In this document: positions 62,551-64,000 of the stretch, piece after piece
Layout: each line of letters starts with the position of its first letter
Position numbering within the stretch: the stretch's first letter is position 1
Assembly (NCBI GenBank): GCA_947165505.1
Contig: CAMVAT010000004.1
Location: forward strand, 62,001-126,000
Reading direction: 5' to 3'
Length of the DNA: 64,000 nt
Source: an uncultured Prevotellaceae bacterium
GTDB lineage: Bacteria > Bacteroidota > Bacteroidia > Bacteroidales > Bacteroidaceae
The notes under the pieces: generated by a model
What the model was told of the DNA's origin: nothing
What the model saw: the letters and a program-made list of their open reading frames with translations, nothing else
Databases searched by the model: none
Made by a program: the position numbers and the translations under genes

Positions 62551-62612
62551 GTCTCAACTACCTAAGGGTTCGTCAGCAAACCCCCGTCTCTCGTCAAAGA
62601 TGCCAAGAAATA

Positions 62613-62644
62613 CTTGCATCTTCATATTGAATCTACTATCTTTG
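62613..62644 (+). promoter_or_regulatory. Promoter of the acidic membrane-anchored protein
   Basis: CTTG at 62613-62616, a 20-nt spacer and TATCTTTG at 62637-62644; leader of about 25 nt to the ATG at 62674. Confidence 0.65.
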
Positions 62645-62673
62645 CACCATCAAAACACAATCACTCATACGCT

Positions 62674-63681
62674 ATGGAAGAGAAAAAGAAAAAGCAAATC
62701 ATCATGGGCGGCAGCGCCGCTGGAGCCGTCGCCATGGGAGCAGGGGCCGCTCTGCTCATGCCGGGGCAAAAGGGCGACAGCCTCTCTGATGAACTGACAG
62801 CCGAGGTCGCCAATGAGGATTCGGGCAAGGCAACGGAAGAGAACGCCGAAGTGCTCGTCGCTGAAGTAGAAGAGCAGCAACCCGCGGGTCAGCAAGAGCC
62901 TCTTCTCGCTCAGAACAACCAGCCGACGCAGGACGCCCAGCCGGCTGCCCAGCCCGCGCAGCCCATTCAGAGCGATCATCCCGTTCAGAGCGTTCAGAAC
63001 GTTCATAACGTTAATAACGATCATAACGCTAATAACGATCATAACAATCATCCCGCCCATCCCGCCCATCCTTCCCATCTCGCCCAGAACACTCCTGCAC
63101 ACCAGCAGGAAGTGGCGGATGAGCCTCATCAGGATGCCTTGGAGCCAGAGGGCCTTTCCGATCAGATTCTCGCCCTCCATGTCAACACCGAGGAACTGAT
63201 GCCCGAGAATGACAGCGAACCAGAGATACAGATCATCAACACACCCGATGATATGCAATATTTCGTGGTGGATGTCAACAGCGACGGAATGTACGACACC
63301 ATCCTCGACGAGACGGGTATGGAGGTGGAGAACATACCTGACGGCGCTCTGATGGCCGACGCCGATGGTTTCGGTGTTGATAACGACATCTTCATCTCTA
63401 CCGAAGATGATATTCAGGTGATAGGACGCGCACCCGCCGAGGATGTTGCTGTGATCAATGTAGAGGATGACGAACAACTCGAGGCACTGGCTGCTGAGCC
63501 TGCGGATGCAGAACAGTCCGAGGCACTGGCTGCCGAGCCTGCAAACGACGAACAGCCCGAGGAACCGGCTGCTCCCGAGGTCGCGGTGGTGCCTGAAGAG
63601 AATATGTCTGATCCGACAGACACGTTAGACATCTCCGAACAACCTGATTTCGCCGATTTCGCTGACATCGCCATGCAATAA
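62674..63681 (+). CDS. Acidic membrane-anchored protein with calcium-loop-like motif
   Basis: 335-aa protein. A basic N-terminus (MEEKKKKQ) and a Gly/Ala-rich hydrophobic segment (IIMGGSAAGAVAMGAGAALLM, about 9-29) suggest a single membrane anchor. Then follows a disordered Q/P/H/N-rich region with NNDHNANNDHNNHPAHPAHP repeats, and an acidic part with VVDVNSDGMYDTILDETG (about 205), whose DVNSDGMYD resembles a calcium-binding loop. The C-terminus has LAAEPAxxEQ repeats. The start at 62674 is set by the promoter; the longer open frame to 62614 crosses it. Function unknown. Confidence 0.75.
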   Translation: MEEKKKKQIIMGGSAAGAVAMGAGAALLMPGQKGDSLSDELTAEVANEDSGKATEENAEVLVAEVEEQQPAGQQEPLLAQNNQPTQDAQPAAQPAQPIQSDHPVQSVQNVHNVNNDHNANNDHNNHPAHPAHPSHLAQNTPAHQQEVADEPHQDALEPEGLSDQILALHVNTEELMPENDSEPEIQIINTPDDMQYFVVDVNSDGMYDTILDETGMEVENIPDGALMADADGFGVDNDIFISTEDDIQVIGRAPAEDVAVINVEDDEQLEALAAEPADAEQSEALAAEPANDEQPEEPAAPEVAVVPEENMSDPTDTLDISEQPDFADFADIAMQ

Positions 63682-63689
63682 AAATAGCA

Positions 63690-64000
63690 GTGGAAATAGA
63701 CAAAACGATATATAAGCGGCGCATACCTCTTCTTGGGACGGTGAAGTGCGATGCCAACGGGCATTACTATGTGGCCGAGCACTCGGTGGTGGCCCGGGCG
63801 GTGGGCTTCATGTGTCCTCGGTGTGCGAAACCGATTCTGGTACGTCCGTCGGTGGCGGGGCGCTTGACGGCCGTCTGCCGGAGATGTGCCACACCCGTCA
63901 TCTTCTTCGTCGACGCGGCACCGTCAAATGTACAGGGGGCTCCGGTTCCCGGCTCTCCGCTTCCTCCTCCATTGTCCAACGCGCCAGCCCCTTCTGTTTC
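63690..64000 (+). CDS. Zinc-ribbon protein, truncated by the window end
   Basis: Open frame beginning with GTG at 63690 (MEIDKTIYKRRIPLLGTVKC) and running off the window. Two CxxC knuckles (CPRC and CRRC, about 20 residues apart) form a zinc ribbon, followed by a Pro-rich linker (GSPLPPPLSNAPAPS). Nine bases separate it from the acidic-protein gene, so the two are probably co-transcribed. The GTG start is likely but not certain. Confidence 0.6.
   Translation, partial: MEIDKTIYKRRIPLLGTVKCDANGHYYVAEHSVVARAVGFMCPRCAKPILVRPSVAGRLTAVCRRCATPVIFFVDAAPSNVQGAPVPGSPLPPPLSNAPAPSV

Overview
The window looks like a chromosomal segment from a Bacteroidales bacterium, most likely Prevotella or a close relative. 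Evidence: many promoters fit the Bacteroidetes consensus (TTTG, about 19 nt, TAnnTTTG); there are BspA-type leucine-rich-repeat surface proteins, secreted proteins with tails resembling type IX secretion signals, a DUF4827 lipoprotein, an rpsP with a long Ala/Glu/Lys tail, and an oxygen-independent ribonucleotide reductase. Base composition is about 50-60% GC in most genes and clearly lower in a restriction-modification island. No rRNA, tRNA, CRISPR array or complete insertion sequence was found.

Layout. (1) 1-11.3 kb: three large secreted proteins in tandem (two BspA/LRR proteins of about 1,520 aa and a 370-aa cohesin-like protein) followed by a 63-aa protein. They carry EF-hand loops, dockerin-like repeats and cohesin-like beta domains. 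(2) 11.8-18.9 kb: an intact two-gene operon (a 200-aa protein and a transmembrane Ser/Thr kinase whose outer part is an EF-hand/BspA-LRR domain) lies between two divergent AbiE-family toxin-antitoxin modules. Each module ends in a small relic of the same kinase operon. (3) 18.9-21.9 kb: a GH43 lipoprotein and an unknown lipoprotein. (4) 21.9-26.8 kb: four minus-strand genes of probable phage origin facing a CI/S24-type repressor. (5) 27.2-37.1 kb: rpsP, then a surface-glycan cluster (one GT4-like and four GT2 glycosyltransferases and a Wzx-like flippase) interrupted by a low-GC PstI/BsuBI-type restriction-modification pair. (6) 37.2-45 kb: Na/Pi cotransporter, sugar nucleotidyltransferase, DHH phosphoesterase, DUF4827 lipoprotein, phosphoglucosamine mutase and GH20 hexosaminidase. 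(7) 45-50 kb: a CE15-like esterase and a CotH-family protein, both secreted. (8) 49.6-53.4 kb: nrdD-nrdG with a paired palindrome in the leader, and purine nucleoside phosphorylase. (9) 53.6-64 kb: a membrane protein with a Gln/Pro-rich tail, a large DUF4450-like protein, a carboxypeptidase-regulatory-like protein, MtaB, a glycosyltransferase with C8/G8 tracts in its first codons, a LytTR regulator, an acidic membrane-anchored protein and a zinc-ribbon protein cut by the window end.

Intergenic DNA is unusually modular. It holds a 26-bp palindrome (six copies), a ~170-bp three-hairpin element present twice in opposite orientation 34 kb apart, and several families of 7-14 bp tandem repeats, some placed directly behind stop codons.

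How the genes may work together: the secreted BspA proteins and the kinase ectodomain share the same EF-hand-LRR module, so the kinase may sense the same kind of ligand, or the BspA proteins themselves. The carbohydrate-active proteins and glycosyltransferases fit a gut or oral commensal that degrades and builds glycans. These functional links are inference; the domain calls come from motifs read in the translations.
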